A stretch of 64,000 nt of DNA from Parietaria judaica (lineage: Eukaryota; Streptophyta; Magnoliopsida; Rosales; Urticaceae). Position 1 is the stretch's first letter; every line of letters begins with the position of its first letter. Positions 12,951-24,852 of the stretch are shown here, piece after piece. The notes under the pieces are model-generated. The model saw only the letters and a program-made list of their open reading frames with translations. It did no database searches and was not told the DNA's origin. The stretch lies in the NCBI GenBank assembly GCA_954871525.1, contig OX940860.1, forward strand, positions 19,500,001-19,564,000, written 5' to 3'. Position numbers and translations under genes: made by a program.

Positions 12951-14479
12951 GAATTCTTTTAAGCATAAATTAATAAATCTTCTGGTTCAAAATTAAAATA
13001 AATTATTGCCCAACATTTTAAGCTAGCTAGTTATGGCATTTATTGATGTTTTAATTTACTATGGTTACTACACACTACATACTAGCTAACAATTTTAAAA
13101 CACGTTTTCGGTAAAACTCTTTGTAATATTTAATTGTTGCCTTTGTGGTTGATAAAACTCTATGAAGAAGCTACTCGAAAGAAGCAATTCCTCAAATGAA
13201 AAAAGCAAAAGTAAAAAATTAAAATCATTCCCAAGGAGAGTATATCGTTTATATTACAATAATGTACCTTGGTCTTATTTATAGTCCTATAATTTAATCA
13301 AAGCCTCGCCGTTGGTGTAGAGAATATAAAGGACGAGCAAGTACAATTATGATGTACCCAAATGTATAAAATTGCAAAACTAATCAACAAATTAAGGGAA
13401 GTTGACTAGGGGTTGCTTGCAAAAGGACAATTGAAGGGAAGCGGAATGTAAAAGCTTTGTTTCGCACATGCAAAGCCATTTTGCTACCTTCCAAATATGA
13501 CATATTATATTATATATGCATATAACCATTTTTTTTATGATGTATAATCATGTATTCATTAGGTTTAGGTCATTGTAGTTCGTTAGGATAATCATTGGGT
13601 GTCTAAAAAGTATTCAAAATTAAGTAAGGTATGTACAAGAAGAAAATTACAAAAATAATGTATATATTTTTTTTTAAATGAATGTGAATTAGTTTAAGGA
13701 AATTTTTAATCTCCGCAGTAACATAATTTTCCATTGGAAAATTATTGATAGATTCTTAATCTACATTAAAACTCATATTTTCGATGATAGATATATCTTG
13801 GGAAAATGTTCTTGCACATTTCTTAATTTGTATTTTTGTAAAAAAATTAGAGATAACTTAATGGAAGGACTATATATCGACGTTTAAAACATTGACACTT
13901 GATAAATATCTACCAGTAGATGGACTAGGGGGATATCTTGTCACTCACTCTTTACTTAAGCGGCATCAAGAAACTTTCATATTCACACTTCCGATTTCTG
14001 GTCGAGACACCTAAAAGGATAACTACACAATGCAAAGAGAGTTAGTTTGAGAGTCTTTTTATAAATATTAGATAATGAGTTTATTATCGCCATATCATCG
14101 TTATTTTATGAAACAGCACAACACAATATATGACAGGGAGTTCTACCAATTCTCTAAATAAGTATACCCCGACATTTTAACCCTATGACGATTATTTACA
14201 TGAATGAAGACAAAACTATATATTTTTTTCGAATAGTGTTCAATAATGTGGATCATATTAAAAAAAAAAAAAAACGTGAACAAAATAAACAAGTTCGAAA
14301 TAAATACATCGAATATGAAGAAACTAATTTCATAATTTTTGCACTAGAAATGACTATTAATATATTAACAAAGCATGAGGGAACACATGAGGCCCACGTT
14401 GTTAATGGTATATTTCAATTGATAAAAGAATTGACTTTAGAGAGTCTACAAATTAAAGCCAAAGTAAATGGAAAATAGA

Positions 14480-14525
<46 letters not shown>

Positions 14526-16316
14526 TGAAGCGTCACATGGTGCCCAAGCGAGTGATACGCACGTCCTAATCACAGTCAATGACCAGTCTCCAATATCAGT
14601 TCCATTGGTCCCACATTGAAGAAATTACCTACGTGCTCATTTTCAACTACTATTTTTATTTTCACTTTTCATTTACAAATTAGTTTAATCGAATCTATGT
14701 TTTTCTTTTTAAATACAGGGTAATAATATTAATATATTATATTGACTAAGAGTAAATGTAATCCATTACAATTATATTAGCAGTGTAAACACACTTGTCA
14801 TCATTAACCTAACCGTACGCATTATTAACTATAATTATATATAAATAATATTTACGTCTAGTAGGAATTTAATCTGAACTTCTCGAAAAATTATGTAGTG
14901 AGTTTACCAAATAAAGTTGGTTGAATTGAAATTAACTTTGCCGATTAGTAGATATATATATATATATATATATGTATAATATTATTTCACCATAGCACCA
15001 ATAAATAGATTATAAATATTTAAATATTATTGTAGAATTTTTCCGATTAAAATTCTACTTGTATATCGATTGCTGACAAATTTTGAATAAAATAATAATA
15101 GTTACATTACATAAATAATAATATTCTATAATAATAATAATAATAAGTATAATTGTGAAAGTCCGAATAAGTTTTGACTTAAAAACAAAAGCTTCAAGGC
15201 AAAACACGAGTCTTGCTCGTTTTGCCATCTTCACTCAAAACCTATGATCATAGACATTTTTTCGACATACTCTTGAGCTCTTATAAAAACCATGAAGGAA
15301 TTGTTGGGGTTTTCATCGATTTCGTAGGTCGCATAGGCAACCTGCTGACATCACACAAATCGGTTTGGTCAATTTTTCCGCAATTTGAACCTCAGTTGTG
15401 TCTCATAAAACTTTGCCGATTTGAGACTAGATTATTTTCATTTTTCAAACCCTAAACTTTTTTCAAATAAATTAGAATTGATATGGCTATAATGATCACA
15501 TGATACAAAATTATTTTCAATTTTTTACCCCAAGATTTATAAGTGTGAAAGCTTCAAAATCCTCAAATTATGTGCTTGTCGATTGATACTCCGAAACGGG
15601 GAACATAGCAATTGAGAATGTCTACAACTGTAAATGACTAAATTGTCAAACCCACATGACAACCTTTTCCAAAAAAGAAAAAGAGAAAATAATTTATACT
15701 ATTAAGTCCATATTTTCCCCATTTTGACCAGCTTAAATGCTACGAGTTGCAGCAAATAAAGTCTCCAAAAATAGTAGATAGTAAATTCCACATTGGTCTT
15801 TCTTTGAAAAGCCACATTCAAACTACCAAGTAAAGAAATTCTAGTCCAAAGTAATATTATCATTTCATTCTTTTTTTGAACTTATTATTATATGCTGAGT
15901 TTATGGAATATAGCTATCGATTAGTTACTACCAAATGTGCCTAAATGCGTTGTTCAAATTCAATGGGACTTTTGCCACTTCCCCACCAAAATCTGGCTTT
16001 TGTCTGGTCACCTCTTTTCCTAGTTTTGAATTTTCGTTGCCAATTTATCTCAACAGCAACTTGGAAAACAGCCAATATTACTCTACTTTTGATGTGAAAT
16101 AGTTTGGTTTGTCTACTAGTAAAGTATGAAGTTTCCACTTATAACTAAAAGCATAAAAGGAAGGTTCATTGTACATTAATAGTGGAACTTAGTAAAAATA
16201 ATAATTATATATGCATATATATTAGAGAGAGGGAGAGAGTAAATACTTTAAAATGAGTTATTATTACTTTTAAAAATATAATCACTCTATGTTTTGTTAA
16301 GTGAAGGGTTTATACT
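12951..16316. other. AT-rich intergenic DNA; no gene seen
   Basis: Contains (AT)n at 14483-14521 and 14951-14972 and a poly-A stretch near 14261. A 97-codon ORF at 14185-14478 is lysine- and asparagine-rich, as expected of random AT-rich sequence, and shows no domain. The GGTCCCACATTG at about 14608 resembles an upstream element of plant snRNA genes, but no snRNA follows. Confidence 0.45.
14483..14521. repeat. (AT)n microsatellite
   Basis: About nineteen uninterrupted AT units. Confidence 0.95.
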
Positions 16317-16325
16317 TTATAACCT

Positions 16326-17295
16326 GGGTAAACTGCGGCTAATGTACCTAATGTTTGATTTTCTGCGGATTATATACCCAATGTTTATTTTTGGCGGCTA
16401 ATGTACCCAATGTTTGATCCGTTAGATATTTTTGGGTTTTCCGTCAGTTGACCGTTAGAGAGTTATATGTACACTTTTCGTATTTTTGACATAACTCACT
16501 CATTTTTTGTCCAAATTTTATGTACGACCTATGGTTGGAAAGATAAGAGATAGATCTACAACTTTGATGTTTTAAGTTTTGTAAAATAAGTTGTAAAAAA
16601 ATATGAAATTTCAAATATAACGTAAAATTGGACATTAGTTTAATGCAAAATATTTGTTTCGAGCAAATTTTAATATACTTAATGACTTTTTATGATGAAA
16701 CGTAAAAGAAAAAAGTTGTAGATAAATGTTTTATCTTTCCAACGGGTGTTTATTTATAATTTTTTGACAAAAAATGAGTGAGTTATGCCAAAAATATAAA
16801 AGATGTGATGTGAAATAATATTTCATATTTTTGGCATAACTCACTCGTTTTTTATCCAAAATTTATAAATAAACACCCGTTGGAAAGATAAAACATTTAT
16901 CTACAACTTTTTGCTTTTACGTTTCATCATAAAAAGTCATTAAGTATATTAAAATTTGCTGGAAACAAATATTTTGCATTAAACTAATGTCCAGTTTTAC
17001 GTTGTACTTGAAATTTCGTATTTTTTTAAAACTAATTTTACAAAACTTAAAACATTAAAGTTGTAGATCTATCTCTTATCTTTCCAACCATAGGTCGTAC
17101 ATAAAATTTGGACAAAAAATGAGTGAGTTATGTCAAAAATACGAAAAGTGTACATATAACTCTCTAACGGTCAACTGACGGAAAACCCAAAAAATCTAAC
17201 GGATCAAACATTGAGTACATTAGCCGTCGAAAATAAACATTGAGTACATAATCCGCAGAAAATCAAACATTGGGTACATTAGCCGCAGTTTACCC
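16326..17295. mobile_element. Mutator-type foldback (long palindromic) element, copy 1
   Basis: This 970-bp element is almost entirely an inverted repeat. It opens with GGGTAAACTGCGGCTAATGT and closes with the complement, ending CCGCAGTTTACCC. Two arms of roughly 470 bases meet at a short centre near 16805-16825 (GATGTGATGTGAAATAAT). It is flanked by the 9-bp direct repeat TTATAACCT (16317-16325 and 17296-17304). A 9-bp duplication with long inverted arms points to a non-autonomous MULE. A transcript would fold into a long perfect-looking hairpin. A second copy lies at 58194-59185. Confidence 0.9.
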
Positions 17296-17304
17296 TTATA
17301 ACCT

Positions 17305-20267
17305 TAATATGCTACACATACGCATATATACTTTTGGTAAATATTAATAGCTTTAATGCTGAATTGGTGATGAATGTGTGATAATGTAAGAATATAATAA
17401 ATATCAATATAGAATTAAAAACTATCACACTTTTTCTTAGTATTTTAAGGTATTCATGAGTGTATGATGTGTACTCTAGAGTATTATTGAATTAATATTG
17501 GACAGATTAATAATTTTGTTTATATTATATTTTTTTCTGGTAGTAATTTCGACGAACGCCGTGAATATATATTTTTTAAATTAGTAATTTTGGTAATATA
17601 ATAAATTTTTTTAATGTACGTCGCCGTGAGGTGAAATTCAAACCATGCTCTTAGGATTTTTTTTTTGTGTACAATAATACTTTTTTTTTTTGTAAACTCG
17701 CATAAAATTTTACTTTAATCACAAAATAGTATCTAACTCTTTCGGTACGTAATTTTTTATTCTACCGTCGTACACGTTATTAATATATGGAGATTAAATT
17801 GTTATTGACATACATCCGTACAACTCAAAAGGGCAGTAGCTTCTTGTAAAATTTTAAAAACGATCGATTTTTTTTCTTTCTTTTCAATCTTTACTTTTAA
17901 ATAATTTTATTTAAACTTATTTTATTATCTTAACTCAATCTTTGTCACCATAACTAACATTAATATGCCTTAATTTTTTTGGCTCATACTAGAACAACTG
18001 AAATCCAAGTTAACCGATATTTAAATAATTTGGTCATGAACTAATAATCATCACATAAATTTGGAATCTTTATTATCCAAAGATAAAATTGGTATCCTAT
18101 GCAACAACCTAGTAAGAAAAAGTATATATAGTATACATATAAAGATAAAAAGTGAAACACAAAGACTGCGAGACAGCTATCTATGAGAAGTAACTAGATA
18201 CGTTTTTAACTTACGGCGAAAGTGGTAATTAATAGTCAGTGAACTAAACACCACTCAATACTCCTTGCATGCATGAGAGATGAGACATTTTTGTTCCTTA
18301 AAGTCAAATTTTAATTATTACTAAAAAAAAGACGGAGAGAGAGAGAGAAATGGCTCACCCTGTATGTATGCGCGTGGGGCTCGAGCTAGTGGCCCACTTG
18401 CCGCTGCGGCCCACCGGGTTATATGGCCCGATCATCATGCTCATCAATTGGGTCCCACCTTCAACAAATCTCACCTTTTATTATACTACATATTTTAATG
18501 CAAAAGTACCAAATTTTTTCTTCTAAATATCGCAATATAGTTACAAATTTCTAATTGCACTGAATAAATACTAAAAAAATTGTGAAAGTAGTGGGTTTTG
18601 ATTTTGATTTTGTCGGATGTGTCTTCACTAATTCTGATTTTTTTAAATATGAGTATAGCTTAAATAATACATTTTTCTTTTCTTTTCTTTTCTTTTCTTT
18701 TTTGCGAGTTCTTGTATTAAATAATTCAATTTAAGACATACACTAAGAAACGAGTTCACATTAACCTATGGAAAAATAATATTGGGCATAGAATTTTTCC
18801 AATTAAAAGTTTGAGAACTAGCCAAGCCACGCTAATTTGAAAAAATAAATATTTTTACCGCAATTATCCATAATTTAAATATACAATTAATTAGTGAAAT
18901 ACTGGGATTTATTTGCACATTGATGAGCGTGAATTATAAGTGTTTTAGCATGCATCGTCGTGGCCCATCAAATCTAACATGGGCCCACACATGCTCTCCA
19001 ATCGCTGTCGTTGATCGCGCCTCTCCTTCAGCCACACGCGCGTCTCTCCCGCCAAATTTTCTGTTCACTTTTTTCGTTTCCCATTTCGGTCCCTGCCCTT
19101 CTCCTTTATGATGTCACCTAACCTTCGCACAAGTGCAGTAACTCCAAGGGGTATTTATGTCTTTCCACACTCCACCTGCGATTTTTTTTTTCTTCCGAAA
19201 AGTGAAAAAGAAACCGCGTGAAGGACGGAGATTCAGCAATCTCTTTAACTGTTTTCGTCTGATTCTGTGCTCTTTTTTTTTTCAGACCGGGTGTGAGAAA
19301 TCATGTTCATGTGTGAGTTTTTTTGTTTTTTGTTTTAATACGTATTGAAATTCCTAAATAAAACGAGAATTATGCTGTGAAGAAAAAAGGTCAACGATGA
19401 TTTAAGTTTAACTAATTATTTTTAAGTGAAATAATTTAAGAGGGAGAGAGTGGTTGTCACTCGCCGTTAACGCGTGTCGCAAAGCCTCCCAACTAATCTG
19501 GGAGATTAAGACAATCACGCAGAGCGGACCCTACGCCTTATTCGTACAGAACACTTGTTGAGGGTAAAGTTTATGCCCCCAAACACCTAAATTCTTAGTG
19601 CGAGTATATTTTGATCTTGGAGCCTCGGTTTTGGCCCAATTTCTATCTGATTTTGTGTGAGATTTAGGTTAGCGATTCTTTTAAATGAGAGGATAAAGTA
19701 ATAAGTTGTGCAATCATGCACCGCGTGAGCGATATAATGTACTTGAGAAAGTAGCAAAAGGTTTGTCGAAACGTTAAGACTACTGATTTATTTGAGATAG
19801 CACCGTTCAAAATCAAAGATTTTGTCTATAAAATAATTTATTAGAAAAGTATTTTAAAACTTGAGCTGCTCGATTTTCAGTTTGGTTTCAGCTCGACCTA
19901 ATTCTTAATTAGAGAAAAACGGACTTCACAAAAACCGAGAACCCGAAACCCAATTTCTAGTTCACCCCTACTAAATCATAAACCCCAACCCAAGTTGTTG
20001 CTTGTTACTTGTTACTTGTTACTTGTTAGTTAGTTCAGACTTAAGAGAGAGAATAATAAATATCATTAAAAAATAATAAAAAATAGAAAAGAAGCCAATT
20101 TTCTATATTCCGAAAGTACCCCTGTACCCATCAGAGCGTTCTACTTCCACCATAAGAAGAGGCAACACCCACCCTGAACTCCTCATCCTCAACCCCTCCA
20201 ACTTCCACTCTCTCTCTCCTCTCTTCTCTTCTCTTCGCTTCGCAGAGAGAAAGACCAACATTCAACA
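17305..20267. other. intergenic DNA and promoter side of the expansin gene
   Basis: Mostly AT-rich, with (TTTTC)n at 18673-18703 and (ACTTGTT)n near 19997-20030. Two GC-richer islands (about 18360-18450 and 18940-19080) contain TGGGCCCAC and TGGCCCA motifs, which match the site II type bound by TCP factors, but no gene is recognised beside them. The CT-rich stretch 20209-20245 just before the start codon is probably the expansin 5' UTR. Confidence 0.45.
18673..18703. repeat. (TTTTC)n microsatellite
   Basis: About six five-base units in a row. Confidence 0.9.
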
Positions 20268-22226
20268 ATGTCGCTTCTCGCCGCAGCTTGGAAGCTCGCT
20301 TGCCTCGTCGCTCTCATGAGCGCCGCCACCGAGGCCAGAATCCCCGGCGTCTACTCCGGCAGCTCGTGGCAGACGGCGCACGCCACGTTCTACGGCGGCT
20401 CCGACGCCTCCGGCACCATGGGTACGCCCCGAAACACGAACCGAAACGACGCCGTTTCACGCACATTGCTCGGGTCTTGACCGTTTTTCTGTTGTGGTTT
20501 TTTGTTTGTTCAGGCGGGGCTTGCGGGTACGGGAACCTGTACAGCCAGGGGTACGGGGTGAACACGGCGGCGCTGAGCACGGCGCTGTTCAACAGCGGGC
20601 AGAGCTGCGGGTCGTGCTTCGAGCTCAAGTGCGCCAACGACCCGAAGTGGTGCCACTCGGGCAGCCCGTCGATCATCGTGACGGCCACCAACTTCTGCCC
20701 GCCGAACTTCGCGCAGGCCAGCGACAACGGAGGGTGGTGCAACCCCCCGAGGCCCCACTTCGACCTCGCCATGCCCATGTTCCTCAAGATCGCCGAGTAC
20801 CGCGCCGGCATCGTCCCCGTCTCCTTCCGAAGGTCACTCTCTCTCCTGCTCTGTTCTTCAAGAATTAATAGATACTTTGCATGTCACAGTTCTGTTTTCA
20901 GAGCTTCATACTTCACGGTTATTAGTTAATTATCCACTAATTAAGACCAGATAATTAGTCAGCTCCGAAACAATTTGACCCGACCCGAGTCTAATCTAAA
21001 CAATGAGCTTTCAGGTCAGATCCATCGTCACCCGGGTCAAATGTAGTAAGACTACTTTAGCCAGGGCTGAATTTTTATGTCCCTGCTTCACGGTTCTGGC
21101 TTGATTTTGGGTCTACAAATCGGGAACCGGGACCGAGTCAGCTGCTAAAACGCTCGGTTTTCAGTTTTAATAATTTATTTAAAATATATATACCTAGAAC
21201 TGGGCCAACTTTAATTTGGGCTTGGCCCGCTTTTGTAAAAAAAAAAAAAAAAAAACGGATTCTATTAGGATTTAGGAAGCCACCGAGACGAGTCCGAGAA
21301 ATCCCGGTTCTTGTTCTGATTTTACCCATATTTTTTGAGCAAAATTACCACTAATGTCACAAGCTTTGGTCCACATCCTAAATCTATTAAGTAGATATTA
21401 TGTAGAAATGTAAAGTGGTTTTTAGTTAAAACGGTTTGTATTGTGTAGAAGATATTGCAGTCACTTTCGGATATTTGTTCTTTCTCGCTTTCTCCCAAAC
21501 TTTATTCTAAAAATATGTATATCACAAAAATTATATTCCTACGTAAGATTATATTTATGCCTTTATAATGTATATAGTTGCAAACTTTACGTTGCACTCA
21601 CTTATTCTATCCCACTACATGCAAACCCTTGATTCGTTCAACAAAATATAATTAAAAAAAGCCCATAAAAATCCAACACAATTTACGCAACCTTTTTATA
21701 ATAATTCATCTGTATTTGTGTCACGAGACAACAACATGATTTTACTTGATACTAATATAATAATATAATTCTCTTCTTCAGATGATTTTGATTTCAGTTT
21801 GACTGGGTTGGAATTTTAGAATTTCCCTTGTTTCAAGGGAGCCTTGAAAATGTCCTAACTGTCTTTTTCGGGTATTTACTAGTTCAAATGCTCAATTACT
21901 TAGTTATTTATTACAGGGTGCCGTGCCGGAAGAGAGGTGGAGTCCGGTTCACGATCAACGGTCACCGGTACTTCAACTTGGTGCTGATCTCCAACGTGGC
22001 GGGCGCGGGGGACATCGTGAGGGCGAGCGTGAAGGGCACCCGCACCGGGTGGATGAGCATGAGCCGCAACTGGGGCCAGAACTGGCAATCGAACGCCGTC
22101 CTGGTCGGCCAGTCGCTCTCATTCCGGGTCACCGGCAGCGACCGCAGGACCTCCACGTCGTGGAACATTGTCCCATCCAACTGGCAGTTCGGGCAGACCT
22201 TCGCGGGGAAGAACTTCAGGGTCTGA
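20268..22226 (+). CDS. EXPA: alpha-expansin (EXPA)
   Basis: Three exons, 20268-20421, 20514-20832 and 21917-22226, encode 260 residues, the usual alpha-expansin length. Expansins are secreted and loosen the cell wall at acid pH without hydrolysis, allowing cell growth. Visible features are an N-terminal signal peptide ending near TEA, the mature start ARIPGVY, then the double-psi barrel domain with [15 protein letters not shown], the CGSCFELKC cysteine cluster, ATNFCPPN and the HFD motif in [11 protein letters not shown]. The C-terminal cellulose-binding domain has the conserved tryptophans in [15 protein letters not shown] and [10 protein letters not shown]. All introns are GT-AG, and their positions match the common EXPA pattern as I remember it. 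The second intron is long (1084 bp). The exons are GC-rich, so long ORFs also appear on the opposite strand; these are shadows. The subfamily number cannot be fixed from sequence alone, but the ending GKNFRV resembles EXPA4/6-type proteins. Confidence 0.96.
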
Positions 22227-23718
22227 ACTCAGCCAGAATCCACAGTGATGCCGTGTCCTCCTTTTTTGGGATTCCATGATTTTTTGTTGTCTTGCTTTTG
22301 GGGTTTGACTGGTCAACGGGGACTTTTGACTTTTTTGAATTGGCGAAAGAAGTGTGAAGTGGAAGTGGTAGTGGGTTAGGGTTAAGGCTGAAGCGGCTTC
22401 AAGAAATGAATGCAAGCCCGCAGCTATATAGTGACACTAGTGGAAAATTTATATATATATATGATTATATCTATATATGTGGAAGGGAAGTAAGTGTATT
22501 ATTTGTGTTTTACTGTCAAAACAATGACATTATATCTATGAACAAGTGTACTATTATTTGTGTTTAGATATTATTATATCTAAACAACTTATGAGTAAGT
22601 GTATCATTTTTGTTATATATAAGTGGTTTACTATTACAACGTCCATGACTTTCGAACACCAATATGGTTCTAAATTTCTATTTTTTTTATGATTTTCCGA
22701 CCAAAGTAGTAATTTAGTCTGCGGTTCGTTCTTTCGTCCAGAGTAAATTGGTGGCCACGACTAAAATAAATTCCCTAAAATTCAATTGGAGTAGCGGGAA
22801 TTTTTGGTTTCGTTTCAAAGCGTCTATCCCTAACTAGCCTAGTCCTTTTATTTTAGAGAAGTGCTAAACTTTATTATTTATTTCTCATTCGTTAGGCGTC
22901 TCTCAAATATATCAAAATATTGTAATTTTATAAGTTGGCTTAAAACCCTAAACATATTCAAACATAATTGAATAACTAACACATCTGTATACAAACAAAA
23001 TATAATTACATTGAAACTTTTATAAATTAATATTGTTGGGACCAAAGAATTTTATTATTTTACCGAGGAAAAAATTAGTTATATTAGTTAGAGTCGGGAT
23101 CATACAAAAGTATTATCTTATCAAAGTTATTAATATATCGAGTATTAATTTAACGAAGTTTTAATGTAGTGGCATAACATAATCAATTAAGCTAAATATG
23201 AAACTACTAAGATAAGTTAGTGTTTGTTTGAAGGGGTAAAATTGACACTCTGCCCTCTAAAAAAAATGAATTTATTCTTGCAATATGAAATTGCAATAAA
23301 TGCAAACTTTTGTTCCTTTCCTAAGTTGCAAATTTCAAGAACTCGATGGGATAAACCTTGGAAAGGCTGGAAATGGCACACTTAACAGATCTTTCTTCCA
23401 AATTCCATTTGAGAAACTTCCAAGAATTTTCTTGGGCACTTCATTTCGAGTTTGTTTTCATTCTAAGTCAAAATATTCTTTAAAGTTTAAACTGCTTGTA
23501 TTAATTCTCTGTTTGGTTCCAAATATGTGAAGTTTCCAGGCCAAATGGGAGAACTGTCACTGTCATAACCCTTTATGAGTTCTACCAAACCATACAAATA
23601 ATCTATAATCATCTATGCATGTGTGCTTCTAATTATCTACTTATATAGAATAATGTAAAGACCCAAAATAAATAAAAAAATTATCGAGTATTAATTTAAA
23701 AAGATTATTCTTATTATA
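22227..23718. other. 3' flank of the expansin gene; no further gene seen
   Basis: The first 200-300 bases are less AT-rich and are probably the 3' UTR. The rest is AT-rich with no supported coding region. Confidence 0.45.
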
Positions 23719-23991
23719 TGTCACAGGGTTGTGTCGCACATCCCACACGTGTGGTCATAACTCAACAAGTATTTCCGACGAGTCAGTCATTCCACGAGTT
23801 TAGCATCATCAACTTGTTTCACTCTGTTTTGGGATCTTCAGGGAAGCCACTCCACCCTTAACTGTTAAAGCCTCACCTGTCGGCGCTGTCATGCGACCGA
23901 CGTCCGCCAACCATAGGCTATAATCGTTATAGTGTTTAACGCCAGTAAATCTAACTGGTGTGTCCCAAACACGACAACGGGGCGTGTGACA
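23719..23991. mobile_element. possible solo LTR or small inverted-end element
   Basis: A 273-bp GC-richer block stands out from AT-rich flanks. It starts TGTCACAGGG and ends GGCGTGTGACA, so it has TG...CA ends and partly complementary termini (also GTCGCACATCCCACACG against its weaker mirror). The flanks are AT runs, so no convincing target duplication can be read. It could be a solo LTR or a foldback remnant. Confidence 0.4.
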
Positions 23992-24852
23992 TATATATAT
24001 ATATATTCATATCGGTTTCTTGGCTATTTGTCATATCAAGATATACTTTCAAGTTTAATGATCTAATTAATCATAACAAGAAAATTCAAGTATGAAAAGG
24101 GGAAAATTGAGATTGATTGCGGTTAATGTAATTTGGTAGCCAAAGATCCAAAAGGAGTCACATCGGTGAAGGAAGAGGCACATGGGTGGGGTTGGGCCCT
24201 ATGACTCTGCACATGCCAATGCCATTTCTACCTCACAACAAACATAAACGATGCTTTGGATTCCTATTTTCCTACCACCTGAGTGAATAGTATTCTTCTT
24301 ATTTTAACATATATAAGCCACTCATTCAAAGATTTTGTAAGAGAAAATCATGGATTTTTTTATTTTCTTTCTGCTTGTAAATCTAACACTGAATATATTC
24401 TGCCTCTTGTAGAGATAGAAATTATTCAAGAAGCAATCAATTGATTTTACATGTATGGGCTCAATACTAAACATGTTCACACGCGATGAATTAAAGGGTA
24501 TCCAGATCGTATAATATTATATATATATATACACACACACACACACAACAAACCGAAATTCATTGATCATAAAAGACAAAGGGGACTAAAATATTGTATC
24601 TCTGTTCTCTCCAGTCCTATACCAATCACCATAAGAGGGAAAAAAAAAACGACGTTAAAAAAGAAAACGACGTTCAATTCTCATGGTTCAAACTTGAGTC
24701 ACAAGTCACAACTCACAACAACAGGTGCTTTAAAACGAGTTCCGTGTTGTATTTGTACCAATCTTTTCAATTATAGTCCTGTAGTTAGATTAATTGATTC
24801 ATTTCAAGGTAACAATAAATAAGTCATATTTTTGTAGTAACTCCATCACGCT
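23992..24852. other. 3' flank of FDM-like copy A
   Basis: Holds an (AT)(AC) microsatellite at 24521-24547. From about 24600 on it resembles the sequence downstream of copy B (33200-33480), for example CGTTCAATTCTC and TATAGTCCTGTAGTTAGATT. This is the shared 3' UTR of the duplicated gene. Confidence 0.6.

Noticed and set aside
14602..14620. GGTCCCACATTG, similar to the upstream element of plant snRNA genes
   Set aside because: It differs from the consensus, has no properly spaced TATA box, and no snRNA-like sequence follows.
18350..18450. GC-rich block with GGCTCACCCTGTATGTAT, considered as a microRNA precursor
   Set aside because: It only partly resembles miR160 and there is no matching star strand or stable hairpin that I can see.
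20314..20811. 165-codon ORF on the minus strand of the expansin exons
   Set aside because: GC-rich codon use of the expansin gene leaves the opposite strand open; the ORF runs across an intron and shows no domain.
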